Positions 30,937-43,444 of a stretch of DNA of 64,000 nt are shown here, piece by piece. Numbering within the stretch: the stretch's first letter is position 1; the number at the start of each line of letters is the position of its first letter. This DNA is from Phanerochaete sordida (taxonomy: Eukaryota > Basidiomycota > Agaricomycetes > Polyporales > Phanerochaetaceae): positions 124,001-188,000 of the forward strand of contig BPQB01000039.1 of NCBI GenBank assembly GCA_019973155.2. Direction: 5' to 3'. Both the position numbers and the translations under genes were made by a program. The notes beneath the pieces are model-generated. The model did not search any database and was not told where the DNA came from. It saw only the letters and a list, made by a program, of their open reading frames with translations.

Positions 30937-33491
30937 CTACTCCCCCCGGGGCGCAACCGCCCGCATCCGCTTCGCGCAGTCCCTGCCCTCCGGCGCAGGC
31001 CCCGCCGGCCGCTTCGCCCTGCGACCCACCGGCGCCGCACCGCGCTCATCCGCGCCCCTCGCCGCCACGCCGCGGTGCGCGTGCGGCGCGTGTGCAGGCG
31101 CGTCGTCGTCCGGTGGCGTGGGCAGCCGCTCCCGCGCGCCCGCCGGGGCCTGCAGCGGGCGCGCCGGGCGCGCCGCGGAGAGCGCGTCCGCGAGCGGGCG
31201 GTTGAAGCGCACGAAGCGGAGCGCGAGGTGCTGCGCGCGGAACGCGCCGGATGCGTACGCGGCGCGCACGCGCGCGACGCCCGCGGGCGGCGTCGCGGCG
31301 AACGTGTGCTTCGAGGGGAAGGTGTGCCGGAGGAGCGCGCCCTGTGTCTGGGCGTGCCTCGGCCAGCCGGTGAGAGCGGGGAGGGGGGAAGGGGCGACGC
31401 ACGACGGAGGGGAGCGCGGCGTACTCCGCGGCGCCGACGTTGCCGATCGCGACGGCGTCGTACGTGCCGATGTAGCAGATCCCGGCGGCGGTCTGGTAGA
31501 AGACCTCGCGGCGCGTGTGCAGGACGCGCTGCAGCTCGTTCAGCGGCGCGTCGAGCTCGGTCGGCGCGTCCGCGCCCTTGCAGCGCGCGACGGGCGAGAT
31601 GAGCCGCACGCAGCCGTCGTTGGGTGTAAAGATGATGCGGTGCGGGCACCATAGGACCTTCCCTGATCTGCACGATAGGTGCGTGAGCATCTGTGCGGAC
31701 AGGCCGCAAAGCTGACGTACTGAAGTGCCCTGATGTGCTGCAGATTGTTTGGTCAGGTCGCTTCAGGATGCGAGTGAATGAGCATACCTGAGGAAGGTGC
31801 ATGGGAGCACTTGTATCGCTGAGAGGAAGGCACGGATACCGCAGCATTTCGTCTACAGTATCGCGCCACGACTTGTGAGAAGGCTGGAAAAGAACGATGA
31901 CACACGAAGAAACAATGGATATATGCGGGAAGCCTGACCTTCTGCTCGTCTGTTGATGCGAAGACGTCAGGCTTCAGGGTGGGCGAAGGTGCTGAAGGTT
32001 CCACTGGGGGCGATGTTGGAGTCAGCGGGGGAGGCACATCGGAGGGTTCGGAGGTTTCGTCCTTAGATTCACGTGTAGGACGTTCTCGCAGGGTATGATC
32101 TAGATCCATAGCCTCCATACAGAATATCAGTCGACTGGTGCACAAATAAAGAGCAGGGACACAAAACATACCAATTTCTTGTACTTTCCGTATTTGTAAC
32201 TAACCTCCTTGTAGTCTTCCTGAAGCTTCAAGTGCTATGAAACAAGCATGATTCTCAGGTATGATGTACGATGGAGCGACAATGCAACGTACTGCCTTCT
32301 CGAGCTGTTCCTTCTCCTGGCCCATCTCTTGCCCACGAGATTCGAACATTTGGCGTTGCTCGTCAAGGTCGCCGCGTGCCTTTGTCAGGTTCCGTCGAAG
32401 TTCGTCGAAGCGACGCTGGAGACCTTCGCACTTCTCTTTCTGGGATTGAGACGCACCTTCGAGCTCCTTGATGTGTTGTTTGCGCGCCTCCGTGAACTCC
32501 TCGCCAAGGTTCAAGTGCTACGAAGAGAAAGTGAGAGGTGCGATATGTGATAGAAGGATAATGCGACGTACCGCCTTCTCGAGCTGTTCCTTCTCCTCTC
32601 CCAGTTGTTGCTCGCGAACCTCGAGCGCTTGGCGCTGGGCGTAGATGTCGCCCTTGGCCTGTGTAAGATCTTGTTGAAGTTTTTCCACGCGTCGCTGGAG
32701 GCCTTCACCCTGGTCCTGCCTAGTCTGAGCAGCCTCTTCGAGGTCCTGGATGTGCTGCCTGCGCGCCTCGCTGGTCTGTTCGGCCGTCTTGACTTCTTGC
32801 TCCAGCTCGACGACCCGTTCGTGCATATCGTTGTATGCGCCGATTTGCTGCTCAAGGCGCATGTCCACTTCCGATAATGTCATCTGGAGCGCGGCGAGCT
32901 CGCTGCGGGCCTGCACATAAGGACAAAAGCGTTCAGAAGTTCGTTTGGCCGCGGGACACAGGTGGGGTCGCGCACCGAGCACGAGCACTCGACCTCCTCT
33001 TCAGACTGGTCTTTCTGAGCAGATACGTCTCCGCCATCTCCGCGTTCGTCGAATAATGCGTGCCGTAGTTCGACGATCTCGCCAGAGAGACGCTGGTTCG
33101 CCTGCAAAGCGACCCCGACTAGATATCAGATCCCCCGGACCCTCGCTCCCAACCACGACACGCGACGCACCTCGCGTTCGCGAACAAGCGCATCATTGAG
33201 CCCCTGCTCGCGCCGCGGTCAGCCATGCGTCTGCGCGCGTCTCTGATCTCACCTTCACGGTTTCGCTGTCAAGATGCGCTCCTGGCCTGCTCTCTTGGAG
33301 CCGCGCGACGTCTGCGCAGAGGGCTTTGTTGGCCTGCACAGCCCGTCAGACGGGCACGGACACACGCAGAGAAGGCGACGACGTGCCTGCCGCGTCTCCT
33401 CGAGCTCGCTGAGCGTCGCGTGCAGCCGGTCGTACACCTTCAAGAGCTGAGCCGCCACCTCGGGGTTGTCCCGCACGAACTTGTCGTCCAT
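30937..33491 (-). CDS. CC4: coiled-coil protein with DUF6697-like core (left arm)
   Basis: The ATG at 33491 gives MDDKFVRDNPEVAAQLLKVY, then a helix ending SELEETRQ. Later exons carry ANQRLSGEIVELRHALFDER with an acidic stretch, then a coiled coil starting MRLEQQIGAYNDMHERVVEL. Two successive exons (about 32750-32575 and 32500-32285) have the same heptad pattern, GLQRR through EKEQLEKAV, and look like an exon duplication. A Pro/Ser linker follows. The core starts with VLWCPHRIIF (about 31650) and has RREVFYQTAAGICYIGTY, then after an intron LLRHTFPSK and LALRFVRFNRPLADAL. The tail ends AKRPAGPAPEGRDCAKRMR plus a few residues. Function unknown. It is nearly identical to CC6 in the right arm. 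Confidence 0.85.
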
Positions 33492-33966
33492 GGCGGAGGG
33501 TATGCGCTGGGCCTAGAATTTGGAAAGTGGGTAGCGCACGCGAACGCTGGACAAGGACGCAGAGGGAGGTGGACGTGGGAGAGGAAGAGCCTCGTGTCCG
33601 TCACTCAAGCTCAAACTTGCAAGCTCAACCTCGGACGTCTCGTTCGAGACACATCCCTTCCCGTTTGGGAAGGGCCATGGTGAGGCTCGGCACCGCGTCT
33701 GCCGCAGCTTGCAACACATCACCGTGACTGTGCACGTGTGACGTGACGGGCGTGCAGACGGTGAACCGCGAAGAGATTTCGGTACCGCGGAACGATATAG
33801 GGCTACACCGGCTATCTTACAACATCAAGAGCTCCGAAACTAATCGACGGCTACCTAATCATACAGGTTGCAGGGAAGACAAGCAGAGGCAAGCAAATTC
33901 GAGACCAATCTTTGGGAACTCAAGTACTCAAACCCGCAGCGACCAGAACGAAAACCATAGAGCCGC

Positions 33967-36339
33967 CTACTCGCCCCGCTTCACCAGCACGCGCACGCGC
34001 TTCACCTCGACCCGCGTGCCCTCGGGGGCAGCCCCCGCAGGGCGCTTCGCCGCATTCCGCACCGGCGCAGCGCAGAGCTCCCCCGCTCCCTTGGCCTGCA
34101 CCGCGCCCTTCGGCATGACGCTCGAGGCGCGCCCCGGCGCCGTGGCGCCGCGTCCGCCGCCTTGAGTTGCGGGAGACGCCGTGCCGCCGCGCCCCTGCAG
34201 CAGCTTGAACGACGCCTCGCCGTCCGCGGGCGGCGTCGGCGGCATCTCCGCGGGCACCGGCCCCTCTGACCCGGGCCCCGCACGCGAGTCCGCCGACGAG
34301 CAGTCCACCGGCGGCGGGCGCGGGCGCTCCGGCGCGCGCAGCGCAAAGAGCGCGTCTGCAAGCGGCTGGTTGAAGCCGACGTAGCGCAGCGCGAGGGACT
34401 GCGCGCGGAACGCGCCGCTGGCGTACATCCTGCTCACGCGCTCGACCTCGTGCGCGGGCGTCGCGGCGAAGTCTTGCTTGCAGGGGAACGTCTGCCGGAG
34501 CAGCCCGCCCTTGACCTGTTTGCCGATTAGCAGATATGGTGGAATATAGGAAGGAGAGACGCACGGCGTGCGGGAGCGCGGCGTACTCCGCGGCGGTGAC
34601 GTCGCCGATCGCGACGCCGGCGTAGGTGCCGATGTAGCTGATGCCGCGCTCGGACTGGTAGAAGACCTCGCGGCGCGTGTTGATAAGCCGCTGGAGCTCG
34701 TGCATCGGCTCGCCGAGCTCGGTCGGCGCCGCGGCGCCTTTGCAGCGCGCAACAGGAGAGATGAGGCGGGCGGAGCGATCCGACGACGAAAGGACGATGC
34801 GGTTCGGGCACGAAAGGACCTTGTCGGACCTAAGTGAGATACAGCTGAGTATATGCGTGTGTCTATGCGGCATGATGGGGCTTACAGGAGCGCTTGGACT
34901 TGCTGGAGATTGATGGGGTCAGAACGCTGCACAGCGACGAGTGAGAGATCTGCATACCTGAGGTAGGTGCATCGGAGCACTCGAGTCGCCTAGGGGGAAG
35001 CACGGGCGCCGGAGCATTTGTTCCACAGTGGTGCGCCATGCCTTGTGAATAGCCTGGACAAGTTCAATCGTCAGCGACAGAAGTATGGATATATGCGCAG
35101 AAACTCGCCGTCTGCCCGGCCGTCGAGGCAAAGAGGTTGGTCTGCTCGAAGTGCGAAGACTCCGCCGACTTGGCTGGGAGCAACGCGGGCGGCGGCGCCG
35201 CAGGGGTACTCGAAATGGCGAGCTGAGAGTCGCGCGTGGAGCCTTCTTGCAAGGTCTGCTCGAGGTGCATGGCCTACGGAGAGAACCCTCGAGTTACTTG
35301 GCGTTCCCTTGAAGATCAAGATCCGAGACTTACCAAGTTCTTGTACTTCTCATGTTTATATCTCTCCTCCTTGTAGACCTCACGAAGCTTTGCGTTCTGT
35401 AAAGATGGAATAAGAATGAAGAATCGTGAGACTTGGCGCAATGTACCTCTTTCTGGAGCCTGTCTTTCTCCTGGCCCAACTGCTCTTCCCGAGCTTCTGA
35501 CGCCTGCTTCAGCTCGTGCAGCTCACTCTTGGCCTTTACGAGCTGCTGTTGAAGTTCATCGACACGACGTTGCAGCCCCTCGCATTGCGTCTGCTTGGCC
35601 TGAGATGCACACTCGAGGTCCTCGATGTGCAGCCTGCGCGCCTCGCTCGTCTGCTCTTTCGTCTTGACCTCCTGCTCAAGCTCGACGACGCGCTCATGCA
35701 TGTCGTTGTACGCGGTTATCTGCTGCTCGAGCCGCATGTCTACCTCCGAGAACGTCGTCTGGAGTGCGGCAAGCTCGCCGCGGGCCTGCGTAAGGGCGAA
35801 AGGGGTTAGGAGCCGCTAGACCACGACGACACACGTCTGCGCACCTCGCACGCGCACCCGTCTTCACCAGATGAAGGTCGCGCTACATGCCCGCCATCTC
35901 CGTGTTCGTCGAACAAGGCGTGCCGCAGCTCGACAATCTCGCCAGATAGACGCTTGTTCGCCTGCAGAGCGATCCGAGCCAAACGTCAGCTTCGTCCGGT
36001 TCAGCCACGACGCAAGCTCACCTCACGTTCGCGGGCTAGAGCGTCGGCGAGATCCTGCAGCCCGTAGGGTCAGCGATGTGCCGATCCGCCTCGGAGATCT
36101 TACCTCGACGTCCCGGCTTTGCGCTCCTGACCCGGCTTCTTGGAGTCGAGCGACTTCGGCGCAGAGGGCCTTGTTGATCTGTCAGGCTGGTGCGTTAGAT
36201 CCGTCTTGATAGACATGAGAACACTGACCTGTCGGGTTTCCTCGAGATCGCTCGTCGTTGAGTCCACCTTGTCGTACATCTTCAGGAGCTGCGACGCTGC
36301 CTCGGGATAGTCCCGGACGAACCGGTCGTTCGTGTGCAT
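33967..36339 (-). CDS. CC5: coiled-coil protein with DUF6697-like core
   Basis: The ATG at 36339 gives MHTNDRFVRDYPEAASQLLK and the end of the signature helix SDLEETRQ. Coiled-coil exon 35737-35400 starts MRLEQQITAYNDMHERVVEL and has one copy of the heptad exon that is doubled in CC4 and CC6. The coil closes with NAKLREVYKEERYKHEKYKN. The pre-core motif is HKAWRTTVEQMLRRPCFPL. The core has VLSCPNRIVL, RREVFYQSERGISYIGTY and, after an intron, LLRQTFPCK and LALRYVGFNQPLADAL. A long Pro/Gly-rich stretch leads to the basic tail KRPAGAAPEGTRVEVKRVRV. It lies next to CC4 on the same strand and is its more distant paralogue. It is divergent from AP7, with 1.5 kb between starts. Confidence 0.83.
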
Positions 36340-37817
36340 GGCGGCTGATGATCGCAGACAGTGGATCTTGAGCGCGACGAGGTCGGATGAAGGTGCTGGG
36401 GTGGGCGACGTGGACGTGCGAAGGAGAGGACGTCGCTCGCTTTTGAATCTCCTATCCCAGACACTGGCAGCCCGTTTACATAAAGCAATTGCGTTGTGGC
36501 GTTTGGTATGCCGGGGCTATCGGTTAGAACGTCCGGTAATCTAAAGTGTGATAAAGTAAGTTTAAGCTTATTACTAGCAACAAACGGTAACAAATGGCGC
36601 TTACCCTCTTTCGCGGGTGATTATGACCGCTCGTTACTGCCGCGTAAGGGCAAGCTCTCGACCACGACGCCTTCTCTTCGCCACGGGAAGGAGGCTAGAA
36701 GAACTTGGCCGGTCGATCCGGCTCCAAAATAGTGAGTGCAAGCCCACATCCGCACTTTCATGACATGCGGACTCCAATTTGAAGGACTCAGTCGGGAGCA
36801 GGGACGAACAGGCTCGAGTATGCCACCGCTGTCAAGCTTTGTGCGTCGAGGAAGCTGGCCGTGTCAAGGATATCGTCACGTAGCACTGAAGGCCGTTCAT
36901 AGACGTGGCGTGCATCGAGGATGGAGACGAAGAAAACGATGTGAGCTGAAGCCCGAAGATGTCCGAAGCCGAGGGAAGAACCATGGCAGTCCGAGGCCCT
37001 GCCCGTAGCCCAGCATCGCATGCAAGGCGTAAAGGCCGTGTTGTCCAGCTCTTATCACCCTGCACCGTCTGTACGCACGCCTTCCTCGGAGAATGCTCCA
37101 GAGCATGTCCTGCTGCCTGTGCTAAACACACCTCTTCGCCGTCTAGCGCGGAGCGACCAGGTCGTGAGACCTGCGCCGCTCACAGCAGCGAGAGGCCGGT
37201 ACCGCTCGCGGCGACGAACAGTCAGGAGCACCGCGCCCATCTGTCGCTGATCCCAGATTGCGTCTCCCATCGAGCGCCATCAACGTGGGCGATGCGCCGT
37301 CACCAAACACACGGAAGGGCACGCCGACCGTGGGACTGCCCTCGGGCCCCACCCTTCTGCACGTCCTTCCAATGCGGCCAGGAAGCAGCTACGCAGGGCT
37401 GCACACTGCTCTGCGCAGTCTTCGCTGCCATGCTGCTCACCGCCAGGCCGAGCACACCGACCTCCCCGTACCCGCCTCTCTGCGACCTGCCGGGCCTCCA
37501 GATCCCATTATCAGCTCAAGCTCTGCGGGCGACACTCCTCGTCAGCGGGAACGGGCGGCATCGACCCTGCAAGCTGCCTAATCGCCTGCTCGTCAATTAG
37601 ACTGCGCTGATTGATTCCCGCCTAGCGACGGCACCGCCTCACGCGCGCCGCGCGCCTGGGTGTCAGGACGCGCTACCGCCGGGCCTGTAATGAACGGCCG
37701 CACCTAATGCGACCCCAGTGCGATCCCGAGGCTGTCCACCGTTGCTGCTCTGTCGAAACAGGCCGCCGCGTGTGATGTGCGCGCAGAGCCTCGTTCTCAG
37801 GAACGGCCGGAGCGTGG
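36340..37817. other. Intergenic region between CC5 and AP7
   Basis: This divergent intergenic region holds the CC5 upstream side and the AP7 promoter. Minus-strand frames around 37350-36790 have peptides such as VFGDGASPTLMALDGRRN, which look like a decayed gene, but I cannot name a source and there are several frame changes. I do not call a gene. Confidence 0.4.
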
Positions 37818-37824
37818 TATATAT
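37818..37824 (+). promoter_or_regulatory. TATA box of AP7
   Basis: TATATAT lies about 60 bases before the AP7 ATG at 37878, in a GC-rich setting. Confidence 0.65.
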
Positions 37825-37877
37825 CGCTCGCCCTGGAGACTGGGGTGGGCTATACTCCCCCTCGCACCGACCGACCG

Positions 37878-39906
37878 ATGCCTGTCTCCGCTGGACGTCT
37901 TGTGGGGCTACTTGCCCTTGCGGCTCAGACGGCGCTTGCTGCATCTCGTCTTGCGGCGCGCGATGGCTCTGGCCATGGTATCCCCTTCACGACTACGTCA
38001 GGCATTGGCCTCACTGACGAGGACGTGTTTGACTCTGCGGTGCGTGCACCATTTTGTGCGACTCGCTGCCCTCGTGCTCACTCCATATCATATAGTATCA
38101 AGTGAATATCACGCTCGGCGGACAACGTGAGAGCTTCCATCCGTCGCTCATCTGTTTGCCCTGACCATCTACCAGAATTTACTGTGCAACTGGACACCGG
38201 ATCAAGCGATCTCTGGGTCTACGCACCCGGGCTGGATATCAAGATCTCAAACGACTCCCAGCTGAGAGGAAACATCACGTATGGCACGGGCTCTGTCGAG
38301 GGGCCCATTCAGTTCGCCGAACTACAGGTCGGAGAGTACTCAGTCCCGGCACAGGCCTTCATAAACGCAGCGACGGTGCGCTACCTGCGCTCACGACCGC
38401 TCACCACAATCTGACTTCGAACCAGCTCGGCGCCAACACCCCGCCCGGCCTCGTCGGCATCCTGGGCATCGGCTTCGACAGCGACAACGGCTCCGTCGTC
38501 GACGACACCCTGCACACGGCGTGGGGCGAGAACAACACGCTCGGGCGCACCGTCATGTCGAACATCCTCGCGGGCAACAGCTCGCTCGCGCCCTTCTACG
38601 ACATCGCGCTCGCGCGCGCGCTCGACATCGAGCAGACCGACGGCGAGACGGCCGGCGGCGCGTTCGTCATCGGCTACCACGACCCGCAGTACGCCGCCGT
38701 CGCGCAGGCGCCGCAGATCGCGCGCGTCGTCGACGACCGCTGGGCGGGCTACCTCGACGGTATGGCCGTGAACGGCGTGAACATCTCGTTCCCGCCGTCG
38801 AGCGTCGACGGCACGCCCGCGGGGAAGCTCGTCGCGCTCTTCGACTCGGGCACGAGCGACCTCGTCATCCCGGGCGTCATCGCAGACGCCGTCTTTGCGC
38901 AGTTCGAGGGCGCGATCAAGGTCAACGCGACATGGTACGTGCCGTGTTATAGCGGCGCGAACGTGACCTTCTCAGCTGGGTATGTCCGTCTGATCGCACG
39001 CATTGCTCTGCATGCTGAGAAGGGTCCAGTGGCCAGGACTTTGCTGTACACCCTCTGGACCTCAGCCGGGTGTTCACCTGGACTAGCACCACTCCCGATG
39101 GCATCGAGACGACCTTTACGCTCTGCCAGGCGGCGTTTGAGGACGCCACGGTAGAGTTTGGGACACTTCCAGGCTTCGATCTTGTCCTCGGTGACGTCTT
39201 CCTGAAGAATGTCCTCACATCGTGAGTTTACTCCACCTCCCCTTCCAACGTAGCTAAACCGCTCTGCAGCTTCAACTACGGCCAAAACAACAGGGAAGGC
39301 GACACGCCGGGCATGAGCGGCAGCTTCATGCAGCTGCTCTCCACGACCGACCAGGACGACGCCTGGGTCGACTTCCAGGAGACGCGCAGCACCATTCTGT
39401 CGCTGCTCTACCCCGCCGTCATCGACCCCGTCTTCCTCCCCGTCTTCTTCCCTGCGGACTTCGGCTCCGTGCAAAACTCGACCGGCACCGGCTTCATCAC
39501 GCCCTTCGCCTCCGACACCCCGTCCCCGCCCTCAGGCACCACGACCTCCGCCGCGGCGCCCGCTGCGACCTCCGCCCCGGCGCCCGCTGCGACCTCACGC
39601 GCGGCCGCGGCAGGCGCGCTCGCGGACCTCGACACCACGAGTGCGACGCCGAGCCCGAGCCCCAGCGCGAACAGCAGTGTCACGTCGCTCCTCGACAAGT
39701 ACGGGCCCGTCGTGATCGGGCTGCTCGGCGCGAACGTGTTCGTGATGCTCCTGCTGTGTGTCATCGCGCTCGTCGCGTGCACGCGCGGCGTCATGCGCAG
39801 CGGCGCGCGCTCGCGCAGCGCGCCGACGTACGTGCCCGTGAGCTTCCGCGATAAGCCGGCGGCGGGGTACGATCCCGAGGAGAACGTGCGGAACTACAGT
39901 GATTAG
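37878..39906 (+). CDS. AP7: membrane-anchored pepsin-like aspartic protease (A1)
   Basis: This is the only protease of the set on the plus strand. The ATG at 37878 begins MPVSAGRLVGLLALAAQTAL, a signal peptide. The first catalytic motif is LDTGSSDLWVYAP (about 38190) with flap YGTGSVEG; the second is FDSGTSDLVIPGVI (about 38840). The segment AFINAAT, a separate 20-base microexon in AP1-AP6, is fused here to the preceding exon, so one intron is missing. The next intron is 50 bases (from GTGCGC to CCAG, ending near 38424). The Cys pair lies in VPCYSGANVTF and the next exon. The C-terminal exon has a Pro/Thr/Ala linker, a membrane helix (VIGLLGANVFVMLLLCVIAL), CTRG and the tail AAGYDPEENVRNYSD. 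It is convergent with WR1. Confidence 0.9.
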
Positions 39907-40613
39907 AGGGGACGTTTTGGACTCTTGGGTTAAATTATTCGCTGGGAACATTGTGTACTATACCCATATCAACTCCTGCTATGCTCAGTCTGTTTTACCT
40001 TTCTGTGGAGCATCTGCGGCTTCGCTAGGATCATAGAGCCCGTTGCTCATGTACTCTTCCCCTACTACGTGCGCATGGCGACGGAGTGGGCTGTGTCGTC
40101 GGAGCAGCTGCAGAACATTTAGTGACGTTCCTTACGAGGTCTGTCATGCCACTGGTGCGTATTCTTTTGTGGCTCTGGGCAGTCAGGTTGTACATAGGAG
40201 GTAGCTGGAAGATCGCATGTATTGCAGAAACGGCCGTGGTCGTTCAGCATCTCCACGTCCTTCGCGACGCTGCTCCGTACCACATCGCTCGAGCGTACCT
40301 GGGCGGGTGATGTCGAGGGCGAGACAAAAATTATCTAATTGGTCAGCTAGAGCGGTACGCTCTACGGTGCGATACATGAACAGCTGGAGCTCAATGATGG
40401 CAACGCCATGAAAAACTGGCGAGGACCAGCACACGTAGAGTCGCTGCACTCGTGGCCTAGCGACATATCACAGAGTATCGCAGCTAGCAATTCTACAGGT
40501 CCTACGGCCTCCCATTTGACAAAATTCTGTCGGCTTAGCAGTACATTCCGCGCCGTGAATAAACTGAACATCCTGCGGCTGCGGCAAGTCAATACGACGT
40601 GTATCTATCTGCT
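39907..40613. other. Intergenic region between AP7 and WR1 3-prime ends
   Basis: Two genes end towards each other here, so it should hold two terminators or poly(A) sites. No coding frame resembles any family. AT-rich patches near 39930-39980 and 40320-40350 are candidates for poly(A) signals. Confidence 0.4.
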
Positions 40614-43444
40614 CTACAACAGCCGCAGGGCATCACGAAGGTTCCACAATCGTACAACGCGGTCATCTCCGTGCGACACGGACAGAATCTCCAACCCGCT
40701 CGGTGTAAATACCAGACGCGCCACCTGCATGCCACGAGGTTGCCCTATGAACGCTGCGACAAATGCGCCCGTCTTGCTGTTCCACAGCCGGACGCAGCCA
40801 TCGTCTGCACCGCACGCTATGATTTCGCTTCCGGGAGAGTACGCCACAGCCTGGACCTTCTCCGTCTCCTGGTCCCTGGCACTCTGGACACAGAATGTGA
40901 AGCGCCGCTCGCCCGTACGCGAGTCGTACGTCGCGACCGTCCCGTCGTACGAGGCAACGGCCATCTCGCTGCCATCTGGTGAGAACGCGACCGCACTGAG
41001 GTTGTCCATAGCCTCCGCTAGCTCGACCAGCTTCCCGCCGCTAGCCGTGTCCCATACGCACACGCGGCTGCGTCTGGACAGCGACGCAAGGCGGCCGCTG
41101 TTGGGCGAGAACGCCAGGCACTTGGCGCCGTCCCCGTCCAGCACCGCGCGCGCACCCGTGCGGCAGTCAAAGAGTACCATCTCCGTGCCGCTTGACAGCC
41201 GCGACGTAGCGACGTAGGAGCCATCTGGCGAGAAGACGATGCTCCCGAGGTACTCTGGCATGAGGCCGGTAAAGGCGCGGATCAGGTTGCCATTGGAGGC
41301 ATCCCAGAATCGGAGGGAGTCGTCGCAGTAGCTCGCGATCTGAGCGCCGTGGGGGGTGAATGCAACGTACTTGACGGGCTGCTTGTGCCCCTTCAAGCGG
41401 CGCACGACTCCGCCTGTTTCGACATCCCAGACGAGCACAACGCAGTCTATGGCTCCAGAGACGAGGTGGTGACCGTCTGGGGAGAACGCGATTGACGAGA
41501 TCGCCTCTCTGCGCTCGTTGCAACCGGGTCGGGCGAGCCGTCGGAGGGTGACATTATCCTGAAGTCTCCACACGAAGATCCTGGCGCCTTTCGCTGCCGC
41601 TAGCAGCGTTCCATCGGCGGATAGAGAGACACAGTCCTTGTTGTTGACTGTGTCCGTAAGACAGGTATCAGCACTGTTTCTACTACGTCCTGGCTGCTCC
41701 ATGACATTTAGAAGAGCCGTGAAGACAATGCTTACATCGCATGGCGTCTCCTTCAGCAAATACCAGCGATCTGTATCTCACGGTGCGGGCGTTCTCTTGC
41801 GTTGGTCCGAGCAAAATTCGATCGTCGTGCAAGGTGCCCGCATCGTGCTGAGTCATCGGTTGCCAATCATCGATGTCGGTCACTACGATAGATAGAGGTA
41901 CTTATTAGTGCTCGAACACGTCGGGGAGACTGGTAGCTCCTCAAAGATCCATACATACCGGGTGATTCGGTGACACCTGCTGACACATCGAGACGGCTGA
42001 ATCTCTGGTCCAGCTCGTGAACAATTAAGCCGTGCATCATCAAGGATGCGACTACGTAGAGCGTTGTGAGTACAGTGTATTCCGCACTTCTGCGTGGGGA
42101 GAGGCTTACTGCCGTCTTCATCGACATGCACTCGGGGCTGTGCACTGCGTAAGTAGCTAGCAAAGTCGGCAACTGATAGTCCGTTCTATGTTGCGAGTCA
42201 ATTGTAGTTCGCAACTCAGTGTCTATACCGCGCACCAGGAGAGCCTCGACTTCGTCGTCTCCTGCAATGGCGACCCTAGCACCAGAGACCTGTCATCATC
42301 TCAATTAGTTAGTCGAGGGCCTACTCAATGACAGCAGACGTACGTCAAGTTCATACGCGAGAAGGGTGTCCAGGAAATCGGTACTTGTGTCCTGCAAAGT
42401 ATGAGTACGCATGCCACCCGTCGTTTATTCAAATATACGTTACCTGATTCTCGGAGGCTGCAATCTCGATACCCTCTTGAACAGGATGTGTTTGCTGACC
42501 AACATCACTGAGCTTGTCATCGGGACTTGGCAGCTCGTGGTCGTCGGCAGCAGCAACGAGCCGAATGAACCATCGCTTCCGGACTTTCAGACGCTTGATC
42601 GTCACGCATTGATCGCTTCTTCCCCGTGCATCTCCCGGAGCACGGTTCTCTGCATGGTACAGCTCGCCGCGCCGCTGGATCGGCGTGTGCGTAACGGAGG
42701 TCTCGTGCGCGCCTCCCGCAGCGACGCCCGCCACGCCGCCTGCGTGTCCTGCGAGAGAAACGTGCAAGCCCGAGCTGCGGCTGCTGAAGACGCACGTAGC
42801 CCAATCGGGTGTGGTCTTGGCACAGCTGGTGACGACCACGAGATCGCCATGCTTGACGTCGTGGTCGGCGTCGTCCCGCGCGTACGCCAGCCATTGGTCG
42901 TAGTGCCGGGCGATGTACCGCCTGAGACGGGGGCTCGGGTAGATGCCCTCTGCCCGGGCGTCGCTCCTGAGCCGCAGGGCTGCACCTTGCTTTGCGCTGC
43001 AAATGTAGCCGACTTCCAGTCCGGCGGACACAGGCGCGCCAGCCGCTCTGCGGGGCATGAGTGCTGAAGGATGCGTCCGACATGCAAGCTGACTCACACG
43101 CTCACCGATCCACGCACCTCTGTGCTGTACACTCCGTGGCTGCAATAGTGTCCGCTCGCGAGCTTGTGCGGGTTCCGCTTGATCTTCAGCGCGTTCTCGG
43201 GCAAGGCCTGCGGTGCGTACGCCGGATTCCAGCGCGTGACCTTCCACTCTTCGACAGAAGGATCCAGGTTGAATAACCGCACAAAGGATCCCTCGTGGAC
43301 GAATCCAACATCGCCGAACTGTACCTCTCCCGTGTCGTTGGGCTCGGGCTCCCAGAGGGCATGGCCGAGGCCAAGGCTGTCGAGGCTACTTGAGTAAATC
43401 TGATCTGGAGTTGAGGGCTCGCTGGATGAAGAAGAGGGTGACAT
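40614..43444 (-). CDS. WR1: WD40-repeat protein with Agaricomycete N-terminal domain
   Basis: The ATG at 43444 begins MSPSSSSSEPSTPDQIYSSS. The N-terminal domain has LGHALWEPEP and EVQFGDVGFVHEGSFVRLFN (exon 1, to about 43094). The second exon has RRYIARHYDQWLAYARDD and DLVVVTSCAKTTPDWATCVF (about 43020-42430). Short exons between about 42350 and 41760 link to the last large exon, which encodes a WD40 propeller of about seven blades (for example IAFSPDGHHLVSGAIDCVVL and VWDVETG). It ends VRLWNLRDALRLL, stop at 40614-40616. WD40 propellers act as protein-binding scaffolds; the N-terminal domain has no known function that I can name. No NACHT ATPase domain is seen. WR2 and WR3 are paralogues. 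Small exons in the middle are approximate. Confidence 0.8.

Larger units (their letters stand above)
29700..33800 (-). repeat. Inverted segmental duplication, left arm
   Basis: Read on the minus strand, this arm matches the plus strand of about 44125-48255. The order is the same in both: upstream region, CC gene (CC4 or CC6), a WR remnant on the opposite strand, then the start of a WR2-type gene. In one coiled-coil exon of 98 codons I count three differences between the arms. The spacer between arms is about 10.3 kb. Confidence 0.85.

Noticed and set aside
30801..31847. Minus-strand frame of 348 codons over the CC4 core
   Set aside because: It is a shifted frame of CC4 rich in Arg and Ala. 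The true frame holds the conserved core, and the same shifted frame in CC6 has no conservation.
36959..37600. Plus-strand frame of 213 codons between CC5 and AP7
   Set aside because: No domain, Cys/Ser/Pro-rich by chance, and no paralogue in the window.
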